Shown: positions 1 to 9,084 of the stretch, piece by piece | Numbering within the stretch: position 1 is the stretch's first letter | Layout: each line of letters opens with the position of its first letter | Assembly: GCF_038070005.1 (NCBI RefSeq) | Contig: NZ_JBBPCO010000003.1 | Location: 186,001-250,000 of the forward strand | Direction: 5' to 3' | Source of the DNA: Thermithiobacillus plumbiphilus | GTDB lineage: Bacteria > Pseudomonadota > Gammaproteobacteria > Acidithiobacillales > Thermithiobacillaceae | Length of the DNA stretch: 64,000 nt | Position numbers and translations under genes: made by a program | Notes under the pieces: model-generated | Database searches by the model: none | Told to the model about the DNA's origin: nothing | What the model saw: only the letters and a program-made list of their open reading frames with translations

Positions 1-1
1 C

Positions 2-1438
2 CGGTCCAAGCGCGTCAACAGCGCCCAGGCCCTGACGGGGAATCCTGGCATCTCCGACATCCCGGCCGCCATGCGCCGCCAGGACAAGCCCCTGTTGCCG
101 GAAGTCTCGGAGCTGCAGGCGGTGCGCCACTACACGCGCCTGTCGCAGAAGAACTTCTCCATCGACACCCAGTTCTACCCGCTGGGTTCCTGCACCATGA
201 AGTACAACCCGCGCGCCTGCAACACGCTGGCGTTGCTGCCGGGCTTCACCGGCCGCCATCCGCATGCGCCGGACAGCACCGGTCAGGGGCTGCTGCGGAC
301 GCTCTTTGAACTCCAGGAATATCTGAAAGACGTGACCGGCATGGCGGCGGTCAGCCTGACGCCGGCCGCCGGCGCCCAGGGTGAGTTCGCGGGTGTGGCC
401 ATGATCCGCGCCTACCATGAATCGCGCGGCGACACTGTGCGCAGCGAGATCCTGGTCCCGGATGCCGCCCACGGCACCAACCCCGCCACCGCCATCATGT
501 GCGGCTACACGGTGCGCGAGATCCCGACAGACGAAAACGGTGACGTCGACCTGGCGGCGCTCGAAGCCGCTGTCGGCCCGCAGACCGCCGGACTGATGCT
601 CACCAATCCCTCTACGCTGGGGGTATTCGAGCGGCGCATCCGCGAGATCCAGAAGGTCATCCACAATGCCGGTGGCCTGACCTATTACGATGGCGCCAAT
701 CTCAACGCCATTCTCGGCAAGGTCAAGCCCGGCGACATGGGCTTTGACGTCATCCACATGAACCTGCACAAGACCTTCTCCACCCCGCACGGCGGCGGCG
801 GTCCCGGCGCCGGTCCGGTGGGCGTTTCGGCGCGGCTCGAACCTTTCCTGCCCATCCCCATGATCGGCAGGGACAGCGATGGCAGTTACCGCCTGCTCAA
901 CGAGGCCGACCGGCCGCAGAGCATCGGGCGCATGAGCGCCAATATCGGCAATGTCGGCGTGCTGCTGCGCGCTTACATCTACGCCCGCCTGCTGGGCCGC
1001 GAGGGCATGCACCGGGTGGCCGAATTCGCCACGCTCAACGCCAACTATCTCATGGCTGAACTGAAGAAGGCCGGTTTCGACATGGCCTATCCCGAGCGCC
1101 GCGCCACTCACGAGTTCATCCTGACGCTTGAGAAGGAAGCCAAGCAGTATGGGGTGCGCGCCATGGATGTGGCCAAGCGCCTGCTCGACTACGGCATGCA
1201 CGCGCCCACCACCTATTTCCCGCTACTGGTGCCCGAGTGCCTGCTGATCGAACCCACCGAGACCGAGGCCAAGGAAACCCTGGACCAGTTCGTGGACGTG
1301 ATGAAGACCATTCTGGAAGAAGCGCGCAATGATGCGGCACTGGTCAAGGGTGCGCCCTACACCCTGCCGGTACGGCGACTGGACGACGTCAAAGCGGCCA
1401 AGCAACTGGATCTGGCTTACAGGCAGACCAGTGTTTGA
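2..1438 (+). CDS. gcvPB: Glycine dehydrogenase (decarboxylating) subunit 2, 5'-truncated by the window edge
   Basis: This is the C-terminal-type subunit of the two-subunit P-protein of the glycine cleavage system, which decarboxylates glycine and passes the aminomethyl group to the lipoylated H-protein. The open frame runs to the window edge without a stop, so the annotated part is 478 residues and the true start lies just upstream; the internal ATG at 71 is not the start because homologous sequence (RSKRVNSAQ) precedes it. Family hallmarks are SCTMKYNP and the PLP-lysine segment [16 protein letters not shown], with the lysine codon at 770-772. Subunit 1 (gcvPA) should lie immediately to the left. 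A strong terminator follows 33 bases after the stop. Confidence 0.95.
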   Translation, partial: RSKRVNSAQALTGNPGISDIPAAMRRQDKPLLPEVSELQAVRHYTRLSQKNFSIDTQFYPLGSCTMKYNPRACNTLALLPGFTGRHPHAPDSTGQGLLRTLFELQEYLKDVTGMAAVSLTPAAGAQGEFAGVAMIRAYHESRGDTVRSEILVPDAAHGTNPATAIMCGYTVREIPTDENGDVDLAALEAAVGPQTAGLMLTNPSTLGVFERRIREIQKVIHNAGGLTYYDGANLNAILGKVKPGDMGFDVIHMNLHKTFSTPHGGGGPGAGPVGVSARLEPFLPIPMIGRDSDGSYRLLNEADRPQSIGRMSANIGNVGVLLRAYIYARLLGREGMHRVAEFATLNANYLMAELKKAGFDMAYPERRATHEFILTLEKEAKQYGVRAMDVAKRLLDYGMHAPTTYFPLLVPECLLIEPTETEAKETLDQFVDVMKTILEEARNDAALVKGAPYTLPVRRLDDVKAAKQLDLAYRQTSV

Positions 1439-1470
1439 ATGACTGCGCGAGTTAGCAGTCAGGTCCTCAG

Positions 1471-1501
1471 AAAAAGGCCCGGGAAAAACCCGGGCCTTTT
1501 T
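1471..1501 (+). terminator. Rho-independent terminator after gcvPB
   Basis: A 13-bp perfect stem (arms 1471-1483 and 1489-1501) encloses an AAAAA loop. The right arm ends in five T residues. It lies 33 bases after the gcvPB stop codon, as expected for the end of a glycine cleavage operon. Because the left arm starts with an A run, it could also work on the other strand. Confidence 0.92.
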
Positions 1502-1577
1502 CATGGAGGGTTTGCGCCCGCCCCGCTGCGCCTTACAATGGGCCAATTCTTTCCTTCATTGTCCGCCCAGGAGTGGC

Positions 1578-2138
1578 ATGCCCATGTCCGCACTGCCCGA
1601 GAAATCCCAGCAAATCATCCAGGCGCACGCCGGCCTCATCCACCGCGTGGTGATCGCCTGCCACAACCGCAGTCAGGTCCCGGATCTGGAGCAGGTCCTG
1701 CAGATCGCCAGCGACAATGGCTGGGCCGAACTGGTGACATCCATCCGCCGGGTGCTCAATGGCCGGCGCGACGCCGGGGTCTTCGTAGGACTCGATGAGG
1801 ATGATCGTGTGGTGGTGGAGACCATCCTGCGGGGCATTCAGAACCCCAACAGCCTACCGGATCTCAACGCCAAGCCAGACCCGACACTCGCAGCACCCGG
1901 ACTTGCGAGCATGATCTTCGAGGCGGGACGCGGCAATGCCCAGGCCCTGCAAGTGCTCGGCGGCATGGCCGAGCAGATGTCGGCCGCCGGTGGGGACATG
2001 GCGCGACTGGCCGCCATCATGCGCCCCCTGGTCAATGGCGAGCGCGACCCCGACAGGCTCTGCAAGGGCATGAGCAGCACCGGAGAAACACTGGTGCTCT
2101 CGATTCTGAAGGAACTCGATCGGCTGCAGCCTCAGTAA
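1578..2138 (+). CDS. Conserved hypothetical protein, 186 aa
   Basis: I do not recognise a named family. The protein is soluble, without signal peptide or membrane helix. Its N-terminal half is mixed charged helix (residues 1-85) and its C-terminal half (about 95-175) is helical with Ala/Gly/Met-rich segments. Two ATG codons, at 1578 and 1584, sit behind an AGGAG at 1569-1573; spacing slightly favours 1584, and 1578 is taken as the longer choice. The gene is independent of gcvPB, from which a terminator separates it. It ends four bases before the stop codon of the convergent 2OG oxygenase gene, so the two 3' ends almost touch. Confidence 0.7.
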   Translation: MPMSALPEKSQQIIQAHAGLIHRVVIACHNRSQVPDLEQVLQIASDNGWAELVTSIRRVLNGRRDAGVFVGLDEDDRVVVETILRGIQNPNSLPDLNAKPDPTLAAPGLASMIFEAGRGNAQALQVLGGMAEQMSAAGGDMARLAAIMRPLVNGERDPDRLCKGMSSTGETLVLSILKELDRLQPQ

Positions 2139-2142
2139 AGGT

Positions 2143-2775
2143 TCAATCGAGATCGGCGAGAATGCCGCCCTGCTCCCGCCGGCCCTCGTCCACGCCATAC
2201 ATCCAGCCGGTGAGGGTGTAGCGGTCCGCGTTGGTGGGCAGCACTTCGTGAAGAATGTCGGCGCTGCGAAACAGCACCAGCCGGTCCAGCAGGGGTTCGA
2301 TGCGCCGAGATCCGGGGGTCAGCACATGCAATTCCCCGGCATCCTGCGACACCCAGTCAGGGTTGAGAAAATACACGCAACTGACTACCCGGTTGCTGCC
2401 CTCGGCAAAGGCGTCCCGGTGCACCTTGTAAAAGGCGCCCGGCTGATAGCGGGCAGCATGGCACTCGAAGCCGCGTAGGCCGAGAAAGGCCTCGCGGTTC
2501 AGCTGTTCGCGCAGATCCTCTATCCTGTCGAAGAACTGCTGTATGCCTGCTGGCAAGGCCTGCGTCGCATCCAGCCAGAAAATCTCGTCATTGCGCACGG
2601 CCGGCGCCAGGGCCTCGCCACTGTTGCGGCCCACCCGGGCCGGGCGCCCCAGACCGGCCTCGAAAAGAGCAAGGACCTCGGCGCGCACCTGCCGCGCCAG
2701 TGCCTCGCCCAGGAAGCCATCCCAGAGCACCAGGCCGCTGTCCGCCAGTTGATCGATCCATTCAGGGTTTTGCAT
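2143..2775 (-). CDS. 2-oxoglutarate/Fe(II)-dependent dioxygenase, prolyl-4-hydroxylase type
   Basis: A 210-residue double-stranded beta-helix oxygenase. The iron triad is visible as His119 and Asp121 in HRDAF and His176 in DILHEV, and Arg185 in ADRYTLTGW is placed to bind the 2-oxoglutarate carboxylate. The segment ARYQPGAFYKVHRD is typical of the P4Hc group (prolyl hydroxylase-like and PKHD proteins). The substrate cannot be told from sequence; relatives hydroxylate proline in proteins such as EF-Tu or act on other peptides. It is a single gene, divergent from cnoX with 97 bases between them, and convergent with the unknown gene to its left. Confidence 0.88.
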   Translation of the reverse strand: MQNPEWIDQLADSGLVLWDGFLGEALARQVRAEVLALFEAGLGRPARVGRNSGEALAPAVRNDEIFWLDATQALPAGIQQFFDRIEDLREQLNREAFLGLRGFECHAARYQPGAFYKVHRDAFAEGSNRVVSCVYFLNPDWVSQDAGELHVLTPGSRRIEPLLDRLVLFRSADILHEVLPTNADRYTLTGWMYGVDEGRREQGGILADLD

Positions 2776-2872
2776 GCACTCTCTCCCGCGGGGCTTGCCT
2801 CAGTTGCCCGGTGTCCCCATATTCTCTTAAATCATCCACTGATATTCCACTGAATGCAAAAGGGAGTGCAAC

Positions 2873-3742
2873 ATGGCGCAAGGCCCATACGTACAGGATG
2901 TCGATGTTTCAAGCTTCGACCAGGTCGTCATCGAAGGTTCCCGCGAACGGCTGGTGCTGGTGGACTTCTGGGCGCCCTGGTGCGGCCCCTGCCGCGCCCT
3001 CGGTCCCGTGCTCGAAAAGCTCGCCACTGATTACGCCGGGAAATTCCTGCTGGCAAAGGTCAACTCCGACGAGAACCAGGAACTCTCGGTGCAATATGGC
3101 GTGCGCGGCATTCCGGCGGTCAAGGCCTTCCTGGACGGGCGCGTGGTCGATGAATTCACCGGCGCCTTGCCCGAATCCGCCGTGCGCCAGTTCCTGGACA
3201 AGCTCATCCCCTCGGAAGGCGACAAGCTGCGTGCCCAGGCGGCGGTGCTGCGCCAGTCCGGTCAGGCCGGTGAGGCCGAATCGCTGCTACACGCCGCCCT
3301 GCAGGCCGACCCGCGCAATGATCGGGTGCGGCTCGATCTTGCCCGGATTTATGTGGAAACCGGCCGCGAAGCCGAGGCGACGGCGATGATCGAGCAGATG
3401 CAGCCGACCTTTCGCATGGAGCCCGAAGTGGAAGCCCTGCAGGCCGCGCTCGAATTCGTGCGCCTGGCCGCTCAGGCCCCGGATGAGGCCACCCTGCTCA
3501 AGACCATCGAATCCACCCAGGGCGATAATCGTGCCGAGGCCATGCTGCAGCTCGCCGCAAAGCGCGTCTTGCGCAATGACTATGAGGGTGCCATGCAGCA
3601 ATTGCTGGAGATGGTGCGCGAGCATCGCAGTTACGGCGATGACGCCGGACGCAAGACCCTGCTGAAGGTGTTCACAATGCTCGGCAATCAGGGCGAACTG
3701 GTCAGCCGTTACCGCGCCCAGTTGGCGCGGGCGCTATATTGA
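2873..3742 (+). CDS. cnoX: Thioredoxin-TPR co-chaperone CnoX (YbbN)
   Basis: A 289-residue cytoplasmic chaperedoxin. Residues 1-110 form a thioredoxin domain with the active site WCGPC (Cys37, Cys40) and the cis-proline loop GIPAVK (Pro81). Residues 115-289 are helical TPR-like repeats. In E. coli the homologue protects oxidation-damaged substrates and passes them to GroEL/ES. The E. coli protein lacks a true CxxC redox site, whereas this one has a complete canonical WCGPC, so it may also be an active disulfide reductase. The start is well set: AGGGAG at 2861-2866 is six bases before the ATG. The stop overlaps the convergent ogt gene by nine bases. Confidence 0.93.
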   Translation: MAQGPYVQDVDVSSFDQVVIEGSRERLVLVDFWAPWCGPCRALGPVLEKLATDYAGKFLLAKVNSDENQELSVQYGVRGIPAVKAFLDGRVVDEFTGALPESAVRQFLDKLIPSEGDKLRAQAAVLRQSGQAGEAESLLHAALQADPRNDRVRLDLARIYVETGREAEATAMIEQMQPTFRMEPEVEALQAALEFVRLAAQAPDEATLLKTIESTQGDNRAEAMLQLAAKRVLRNDYEGAMQQLLEMVREHRSYGDDAGRKTLLKVFTMLGNQGELVSRYRAQLARALY

Positions 3743-4270
3743 AGTTTTTTCGTGATCCAGCAGCCAAACCTTGCGCTGCATTTCCGGGCCCTCGGTCGCG
3801 CCACTGTAGCCGCCCAGGCCGGTCCGGGCCACCACGCGATGACAGGGTATGAGAATGGGCAGCGGGTTGCGGCGGCAGGCCTGGCCGACTGCCCGCGGGC
3901 TGCTGGACAGGGCTCGAGCGACTTCGCCATAGCTGCGCGTCTCGCCTAAGGGAATGTCTGAAAGGTAAGCCCAGACGGCCTGCTGAAAGGCAGTACCCGG
4001 CAAGGGGACCAGTGGCAGAGCTGGGAAGGGATTCGGGGCAGGTCTGGCATGGTCGGGATTGGCGAAATAGGTGCTCAGGGCTTGCGAGGCGACCTGCAGC
4101 AGCGGCGTCTGTGCCGGCTGGATACTAGTGGGCGCTTGCGCCAGAAAGTCGAGGGCGTGAATACTCGCCTGACTGGCCTGCAACACCAGCCAGCCCAGGG
4201 GTGACTGGAAATGAAGCAACTGGATGGCCGATTCAGCCGGCCTGTGCGTTGCCACTTGCCTTGTCGCCAT
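3734..4270 (-). CDS. ogt: Methylated-DNA--protein-cysteine methyltransferase
   Basis: A 178-residue O6-alkylguanine-DNA alkyltransferase that transfers methyl groups from O6-methylguanine to its own cysteine in a suicide reaction. The acceptor Cys143 lies in the signature IPCHRVV, preceded by the helix-turn-helix region TRSYGEVARAL with its conserved Tyr-Gly-Glu. The length fits the Ogt form, without an Ada N-terminal domain. Its start overlaps the upstream unknown gene by 38 bases and has no clear Shine-Dalgarno sequence, which suggests translational coupling. It is the last gene of the leftward rpsP-rimM-trmD-rplS run. Confidence 0.93.
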   Translation of the reverse strand: MATRQVATHRPAESAIQLLHFQSPLGWLVLQASQASIHALDFLAQAPTSIQPAQTPLLQVASQALSTYFANPDHARPAPNPFPALPLVPLPGTAFQQAVWAYLSDIPLGETRSYGEVARALSSSPRAVGQACRRNPLPILIPCHRVVARTGLGGYSGATEGPEMQRKVWLLDHEKTSI

Positions 4271-5462
4271 AGAGTCGCAGAGGGATCAGGGCATTGATCC
4301 AGGCCAGAGGCCCGGCAGTCAGCACCCGCGCCCGTTGTGCGGCCCCCCAGACATTCCAGAACAGGGGGTCGGGCTTCGCGGACTCTATCTCGCCTGCCAT
4401 GGCCAGCATCCAGTCCTGCATAGCACCTGTGCGCAACTGATGCAGGCCGGTTTCCCAGCTCAGCACCTCTTTGCCGTGCTTCCCCGCCCCGACCGCAGCC
4501 TGATAGGCATGCAGCAGTCCGGCGTAATCCGGCCAGGGCCCGGCATGAGTCCAGCCGGCCAGCTCGAACACCTGTACCGCGGCGGCAAAGAAGGCCCGGC
4601 GCGCCAGGCGGCGGCTCGAGTGATGCATCTTCAGCAAGGCCACCAGACGCAGATAGATCATGGCCAGCCGGCGCTGATCCCCCTCGCCGCGGATGCCACG
4701 CTCGAGAATCAACAATCCGAAAGCCAGCAGCAACTGACGCAGAGCGCCGATGGGATCATCACCCAGGGCTCGCAGACGATGCATGTAAGCCTGGAGATTG
4801 CGCTCGCGCAGGGCCACGAGAAGCGGGGTGCGGATGTCCGCCGTCAGGCTGACCTTGCCCTCGGGCACGACCACGGAAGGGCCAGGTGGCGCCTGGAAAT
4901 GCAGATAGGCGGCGTTGACAAAGAGCGCGGTAAACGCCGGCGCCGGGAGCACCTCCTGCAAATCGCTTACATGATCCGCCAGCACCAGGCGCTCGCCGTT
5001 GGCATAGTTGTCAGCCGCCACCATCACCGCCAGACGGCGCATCATCATCTGGCGCGGGTCCGCTTCTTCGGCCATGCTGCGCGCCAGGGGCGCGAGTGTA
5101 TCGAGATCACGGTTATCCAGCGCCTGATTCAGCAGGTCGAGCTCGATGTCCAGCGGCTGTGGTTCTGGAAACCGGCTGTAATCCGGCCAGCCGGCGATGC
5201 AGGGCGGCAGGGACTCCAGGGCAGGCGCAAGGCGTTGCAGCGCTTTTTGCAGGAGCGTGGACGGCAGTTCGCCGGAGAGGCCTGCCAGGGCCAGGAAATC
5301 CAGCCAGTCCAGCCAGCCGGCTTCGCCCAGAGGCTGGCAGAGCACCCGACGCGCAAAGGCAGGCAGCGCCTCTTGCAGCACTGCCTGCCTTTGTTGCGCA
5401 TCAGCCAGCACGCCGAGCTGCTGCCCGGCATCGAGTTCCAGCCACTGCTGAAGATTCAGCAT
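4233..5462 (-). CDS. Conserved hypothetical protein, 409 aa
   Basis: I cannot assign a family. The protein is soluble and almost wholly alpha-helical (Leu/Ala-rich), without signal peptide, metal-binding motif or nucleotide-binding loop. The pattern resembles helical-repeat scaffolds, but no repeat period was established. It begins 27 bases downstream of rplS on the same strand and overlaps ogt by 38 bases, so it is probably co-transcribed with the ribosomal operon. The opposite strand carries a long open frame (4224-6152), but it also runs antisense through rplS and trmD, and the leftward frame has operon spacing, so the leftward gene is preferred. Confidence 0.7.
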   Translation of the reverse strand: MLNLQQWLELDAGQQLGVLADAQQRQAVLQEALPAFARRVLCQPLGEAGWLDWLDFLALAGLSGELPSTLLQKALQRLAPALESLPPCIAGWPDYSRFPEPQPLDIELDLLNQALDNRDLDTLAPLARSMAEEADPRQMMMRRLAVMVAADNYANGERLVLADHVSDLQEVLPAPAFTALFVNAAYLHFQAPPGPSVVVPEGKVSLTADIRTPLLVALRERNLQAYMHRLRALGDDPIGALRQLLLAFGLLILERGIRGEGDQRRLAMIYLRLVALLKMHHSSRRLARRAFFAAAVQVFELAGWTHAGPWPDYAGLLHAYQAAVGAGKHGKEVLSWETGLHQLRTGAMQDWMLAMAGEIESAKPDPLFWNVWGAAQRARVLTAGPLAWINALIPLRLYGDKASGNAQAG

Positions 5463-5489
5463 ATGGCGCAGCTCATGATCCGAATCGGA

Positions 5490-5837
5490 TCAGCCAAGTT
5501 TTTCCTTGATGCGGGCAGCCTTGCCGCTGAGATTGCGCAGGTAGTAGAGCTTGGCCCGGCGCACGTCACCACGACGCTTGAGCTCGACCTTGTCGATGAG
5601 CTTGGAGTGCATCGGGAAAACGCGCTCCACGCCTTCGCCATTGGAGATCTTGCGCACGGTGAAGGCAGAGTCGAAGCCGCGGTTGCGACGGGCGATGCAG
5701 ATGCCTTCAAAGATCTGGATGCGCTCACGGTCGCCTTCACGGACGCGCACGTGGACAGCCACGGTGTCGCCGGCGCCGAAATCGGGGATGTCGCTGCGCA
5801 TCTGTTCCTGGTTCAACTGGTCAATGATATTGCTCAT
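5490..5837 (-). CDS. rplS: 50S ribosomal protein L19
   Basis: 115 residues, the normal length for L19, which lies at the 30S-50S interface. Typical segments are [28 protein letters not shown] and [14 protein letters not shown]. The frame stays open upstream, but the start at 5837 is clear from a GGAGAA Shine-Dalgarno sequence just before the ATG and from the conserved N-terminus [12 protein letters not shown]. It follows trmD by ten bases in the standard order rpsP-rimM-trmD-rplS. A 15-base perfect palindrome (5477-5491) overlaps the stop codon. Confidence 0.97.
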   Translation of the reverse strand: MSNIIDQLNQEQMRSDIPDFGAGDTVAVHVRVREGDRERIQIFEGICIARRNRGFDSAFTVRKISNGEGVERVFPMHSKLIDKVELKRRGDVRRAKLYYLRNLSGKAARIKEKLG

Positions 5838-5847
5838 GATTTTCTCC

Positions 5848-6660
5848 TTAAAACCCATGCTCGGGGTTCGGCTGTTCAGCATTCTGCTCGCAAGGACCGA
5901 CCCCGCTCCGCTGCGAATCTTCCATGGCTTCCCACTCCTGCCGGTATTCGGCAAGGAGGGTTGCCTCCTCGGGCGTCAAGTCACGCCTGGCCAGCAAATC
6001 CGGCCGGCGCTCCCAGGTACGCCCGAGGGCTTCTTTTTTACGCCAACGGGCGATCCTGGCATGATCGCCCGACATCAGAACCGCAGGTACCCGCTGCCTC
6101 TGCAACTCTTCCGGGCGCGTGTAGTGCGGGTAATCCAGCAAGCCCGCACTGAATGAATCCTGGGCGGCGGACTCGTCATGTCCCAGCGTTCCCGGCAACA
6201 GCCGACTGACGGCATCGATCAACACCAGGGCCGGCAATTCACCACCCGAGAGCACGTAATCGCCGATGGACCATTCCTCGTCCACGCAGGCATTGATGAA
6301 TCGTTCATCCACGCCTTCATAGCGCCCGGCAATCAGGATCAGGCCTGGTGCCTGCGCCATGTCCGCCACGGCGGCCTGGTCCAGCACGCGGCCCTGGGGT
6401 GAGAGATAGATCACCCGTGCCCCGGGGCTGGCCTGCCGGGCGGCGGCCACGGCCGCCATCAGGGGCTCGGCCTTCATCACCATGCCCGGGCCACCGCCAA
6501 AAGGGCGGTCATCCACGGTGCGATGCCGGTCCTGGGTAAAATCCCGCGGGTTCCAGCAATGCAGCTCGATGCGGCCCTGCTGCACCGCCCTTCCAACCAC
6601 CCCTTCCCGCAGGGCCGACCGCACCATGTCGGGAAAGATGGTCAGCACATCGAAGCGCAT
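5848..6660 (-). CDS. trmD: tRNA (guanine-N1-)-methyltransferase
   Basis: A 270-residue SPOUT methyltransferase that makes m1G37 in tRNAs reading CNN codons, preventing +1 frameshifts. The N-terminus [13 protein letters not shown], the segment [14 protein letters not shown], and the trefoil-knot SAM site [10 protein letters not shown]...YVLSGGELP are all present. The C-terminus is slightly longer than in E. coli. Its ATG overlaps the rimM stop codon by one base (TGATG), so the two are translationally coupled. Confidence 0.97.
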   Translation of the reverse strand: MRFDVLTIFPDMVRSALREGVVGRAVQQGRIELHCWNPRDFTQDRHRTVDDRPFGGGPGMVMKAEPLMAAVAAARQASPGARVIYLSPQGRVLDQAAVADMAQAPGLILIAGRYEGVDERFINACVDEEWSIGDYVLSGGELPALVLIDAVSRLLPGTLGHDESAAQDSFSAGLLDYPHYTRPEELQRQRVPAVLMSGDHARIARWRKKEALGRTWERRPDLLARRDLTPEEATLLAEYRQEWEAMEDSQRSGVGPCEQNAEQPNPEHGF

Positions 6661-7172
6661 CAGTAATCGGCCCGCCAGTCCACCCGGATCTGCTTTTGAG
6701 CCAGATCCACTTCGAGCACGGCCGTGTAGGGAATCAGGATCTCCCCACCCCCTGCGCGCACCACCAGCACATCATTGGCGCCGGTCTCGAAGAGATGATC
6801 CACGATGCCGAGCGGCTCGCCCTCGGGATCGAGCACCTGCAGTCCGACCAGTTGCGACCAGTAGTAGGTGTCATCATCCAGGGCCGGCAACTGCTCGCGC
6901 GGTACGGCGATGGACTGCCCCAGCAAGGCGCGCGCCTGCTCCCGATCACCCACCCCTTCAAGCTGCGCGACCAGGGTCTTGCCCTGCTCACGACTCTCGA
7001 CCACCGTATAAGGCTGCCAGTTGCCTGGCTGCCCCAGCCACCAGGTGGGATATTCCAGGATATCCGGCCGGTACTCGGTATAGGAAAACACCTTGACCAT
7101 GCCAGCTACGCCAAAGATCCCTTCGACGCGGCCGAGAATGACCCAGTCCGCGTCTTCTGGGCTTGTCGTCAT
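6660..7172 (-). CDS. rimM: Ribosome maturation factor RimM
   Basis: 170 residues, the usual length. It assists 30S head assembly and binds S19. An N-terminal RimM barrel (about residues 8-90, starting [14 protein letters not shown]) is followed by a PRC-barrel domain (about 98-170, with [13 protein letters not shown] and the ending [20 protein letters not shown]). It lies 13 bases downstream of rpsP and overlaps trmD by one base, as in most proteobacteria. Confidence 0.96.
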   Translation of the reverse strand: MTTSPEDADWVILGRVEGIFGVAGMVKVFSYTEYRPDILEYPTWWLGQPGNWQPYTVVESREQGKTLVAQLEGVGDREQARALLGQSIAVPREQLPALDDDTYYWSQLVGLQVLDPEGEPLGIVDHLFETGANDVLVVRAGGGEILIPYTAVLEVDLAQKQIRVDWRADY

Positions 7173-7185
7173 ACCGGCTCCGGGA

Positions 7186-7443
7186 TCAGGCTTCGGCCGC
7201 TCCGGCCTTGATGCCTTCGGCTTTCAGAAAACCGGCCACCGTGTCGGAGGGCTTGGCGCCCTTGCTCAGCCAGTACTGGATGCGTTCACGGTCGAGATTC
7301 AGCTCGCTGGGCTTGGCCACCGGGTTATAGAAACCGACGCGCTCGATGAAGCGACCATCACGGGCGTTGCGGCTGTCGGCTACGACGATGTTGTAGAAAG
7401 GCCGCTTTTTGGCGCCGCCCCGAGCCATGCGAATGGTTACCAT
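7186..7443 (-). CDS. rpsP: 30S ribosomal protein S16
   Basis: 85 residues. The N-terminus [20 protein letters not shown] and the segment [12 protein letters not shown] are diagnostic of S16. An upstream in-frame ATG exists at 7467, but the family starts at the ATG at 7443. It is the first gene of the leftward rpsP-rimM-trmD-rplS operon; the 119-base gap back to ffh probably carries the promoter. Confidence 0.97.
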   Translation of the reverse strand: MVTIRMARGGAKKRPFYNIVVADSRNARDGRFIERVGFYNPVAKPSELNLDRERIQYWLSKGAKPSDTVAGFLKAEGIKAGAAEA

Positions 7444-7562
7444 GAATCCATTATCTCCCAGAAACATTCAAGACCCGGACAATGCGAGTCCGGGCCAGCA
7501 AGAAACCGCGCATTTTACCCTGAAGCCGACCGGGATTGGAAGCCCTATCACCGGCTGCGAAT

Positions 7563-8951
7563 TCAAAAAGGACCGGGGCCCGCGCCGCCGCCCCCCTGGC
7601 CCGGCAGCATGGCGCGTGGATTGAAGCGGCCCATGAGCTTGCCAAGGCCCCCCTTGCTGAATTTTTTCATCATGCGCTGCATCTGCTCGAACTGCTTCAA
7701 GAGCTTGTTGATCTCCTGCACGCTGGTGCCGGAACCCTGGGCGATGCGGCGCTTGCGCGAGCCCTTGATGATATGGGGGAAGCGGCGTTCCTGGGGCGTC
7801 ATGGAGTTGATCATGGCCTCCAGACGCTTGAACTGCTTGTTGTCCTTCATCTGCGCCATCGCCTCGGCCGGTACCTCGTTCATGCCGGGCAGCTTGTCCA
7901 GCAGGGAGCCAACACCGCCGAGCTTCTCGATCTGGCGCAACTGATCGCGGAAGTCCTCAAGATCGAAGCCCTTGCCCTTCTTGAGCTTCTCGGCCATCTT
8001 GATGGCCTGCTCCTCGTCCACCTGGCGCTGCACGTCTTCCACCAGGGTGACGATGTCGCCCATGCCGAGAATGCGCGAGGCCACCCGCTCGGGGTGGAAG
8101 GGCTCCAGGGCCTTGGTCTTTTCCCCGACGCCGAGAAACTTGATGGGCTTGCCGGTGACCGCGCGAATGGACAGCGCCGCCCCGCCCCGCGCATCGCCAT
8201 CGGTCTTGGTGAGCACCACGCCGGTGAGCGGCAATGCTTCGTTGAAGGCCTTGGCGGTGTTGACCGCATCCTGGCCGGTCATGCTGTCGACCACGAAGAG
8301 GATTTCGGCGGGGTTCAGGGCCTTCTGCAGGTCCTGGATCTCGGCCATGAGCCGCTCGTCGATGTGCAGGCGACCCGCGGTATCGACCAGCAGCACATCG
8401 AAACCATGGCGCCGGGCATGATCCAGGGCCTTCTCGGCAATTGCCACCGGCTGCTCGTCGGGACGGCTGGGGAAGAACTCGACACCGACCTCGGCGGCAA
8501 GCGTCTTCAACTGGTCGATGGCGGCCGGGCGGTAGACGTCGGCACTGACCACCAGCACCTTTTTCTTCTCGCGCTCACGCAGCCAGCGTCCGAGCTTGCC
8601 CACCGTGGTGGTCTTGCCGGAGCCCTGCAGACCGGCCATCAATACCACGGCGGGCGGCCGGACATTGAGCTGCAGGCGATCGTTGGCATCCCCCATCAGA
8701 TGGGTGAGCTCGTCATTGACGATCTTGATGAAGACCTGGCCCGGGGTGAGATTCTTCGCCACCTCCTCGCCAAGCGCGCGTTCGCGGACGCGGCTGACGA
8801 AATCCTTGACCACCGGCAGGGCCACATCGGCTTCGAGGAGCGCCATGCGCACGTCGCGCAGCGCGCCCTGGATGTTCTCCTCGCTCAGGCGCGCCTGGCC
8901 GCGGATGTTCTTTAAGGTCTGGGTGAGTCGCTGGGAAAGATTTTCGAACAT
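7563..8951 (-). CDS. ffh: Signal recognition particle protein Ffh
   Basis: 462 residues, normal for Ffh, the SRP54 GTPase that binds 4.5S RNA and signal sequences for co-translational targeting to FtsY. The N domain (from MFENLSQRLTQTLKNI) precedes the G domain with GLQGSGKTTTVGKLG, DTAGRLHIDE and TKTDGDARGG. The Met-rich M domain contains the RNA-binding stretch GSRKRRIAQGSG and Met/Phe residues in QFEQMQRMMKKF. An upstream ATG at 9062 is open, but the conserved start is the ATG at 8951. The gene precedes rpsP, as in many gammaproteobacteria. Confidence 0.97.
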   Translation of the reverse strand: MFENLSQRLTQTLKNIRGQARLSEENIQGALRDVRMALLEADVALPVVKDFVSRVRERALGEEVAKNLTPGQVFIKIVNDELTHLMGDANDRLQLNVRPPAVVLMAGLQGSGKTTTVGKLGRWLREREKKKVLVVSADVYRPAAIDQLKTLAAEVGVEFFPSRPDEQPVAIAEKALDHARRHGFDVLLVDTAGRLHIDERLMAEIQDLQKALNPAEILFVVDSMTGQDAVNTAKAFNEALPLTGVVLTKTDGDARGGAALSIRAVTGKPIKFLGVGEKTKALEPFHPERVASRILGMGDIVTLVEDVQRQVDEEQAIKMAEKLKKGKGFDLEDFRDQLRQIEKLGGVGSLLDKLPGMNEVPAEAMAQMKDNKQFKRLEAMINSMTPQERRFPHIIKGSRKRRIAQGSGTSVQEINKLLKQFEQMQRMMKKFSKGGLGKLMGRFNPRAMLPGQGGGGAGPGPF

Positions 8952-9084
8952 ATCGGTGCCCGTGCACGAGTGGAAAAGGTATTTTAGAGGAAAAGCGCTG
9001 TCCGGAACAGACGCAAGCGCTTGATCTTGATAGGCCAAAACCCGATGATACAAGGTCTTCAATCAAGAGACGACAAAGTCCTGC

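Noticed and set aside
5477-5491. A 15-base palindrome over the rplS stop codon
   Set aside because: Short with one-base centre and no T run; could be chance in a GC-rich genome.
4224-6152. A 642-codon rightward open frame
   Set aside because: It runs antisense through the unknown gene, rplS and trmD, which have clear family matches and operon spacing.
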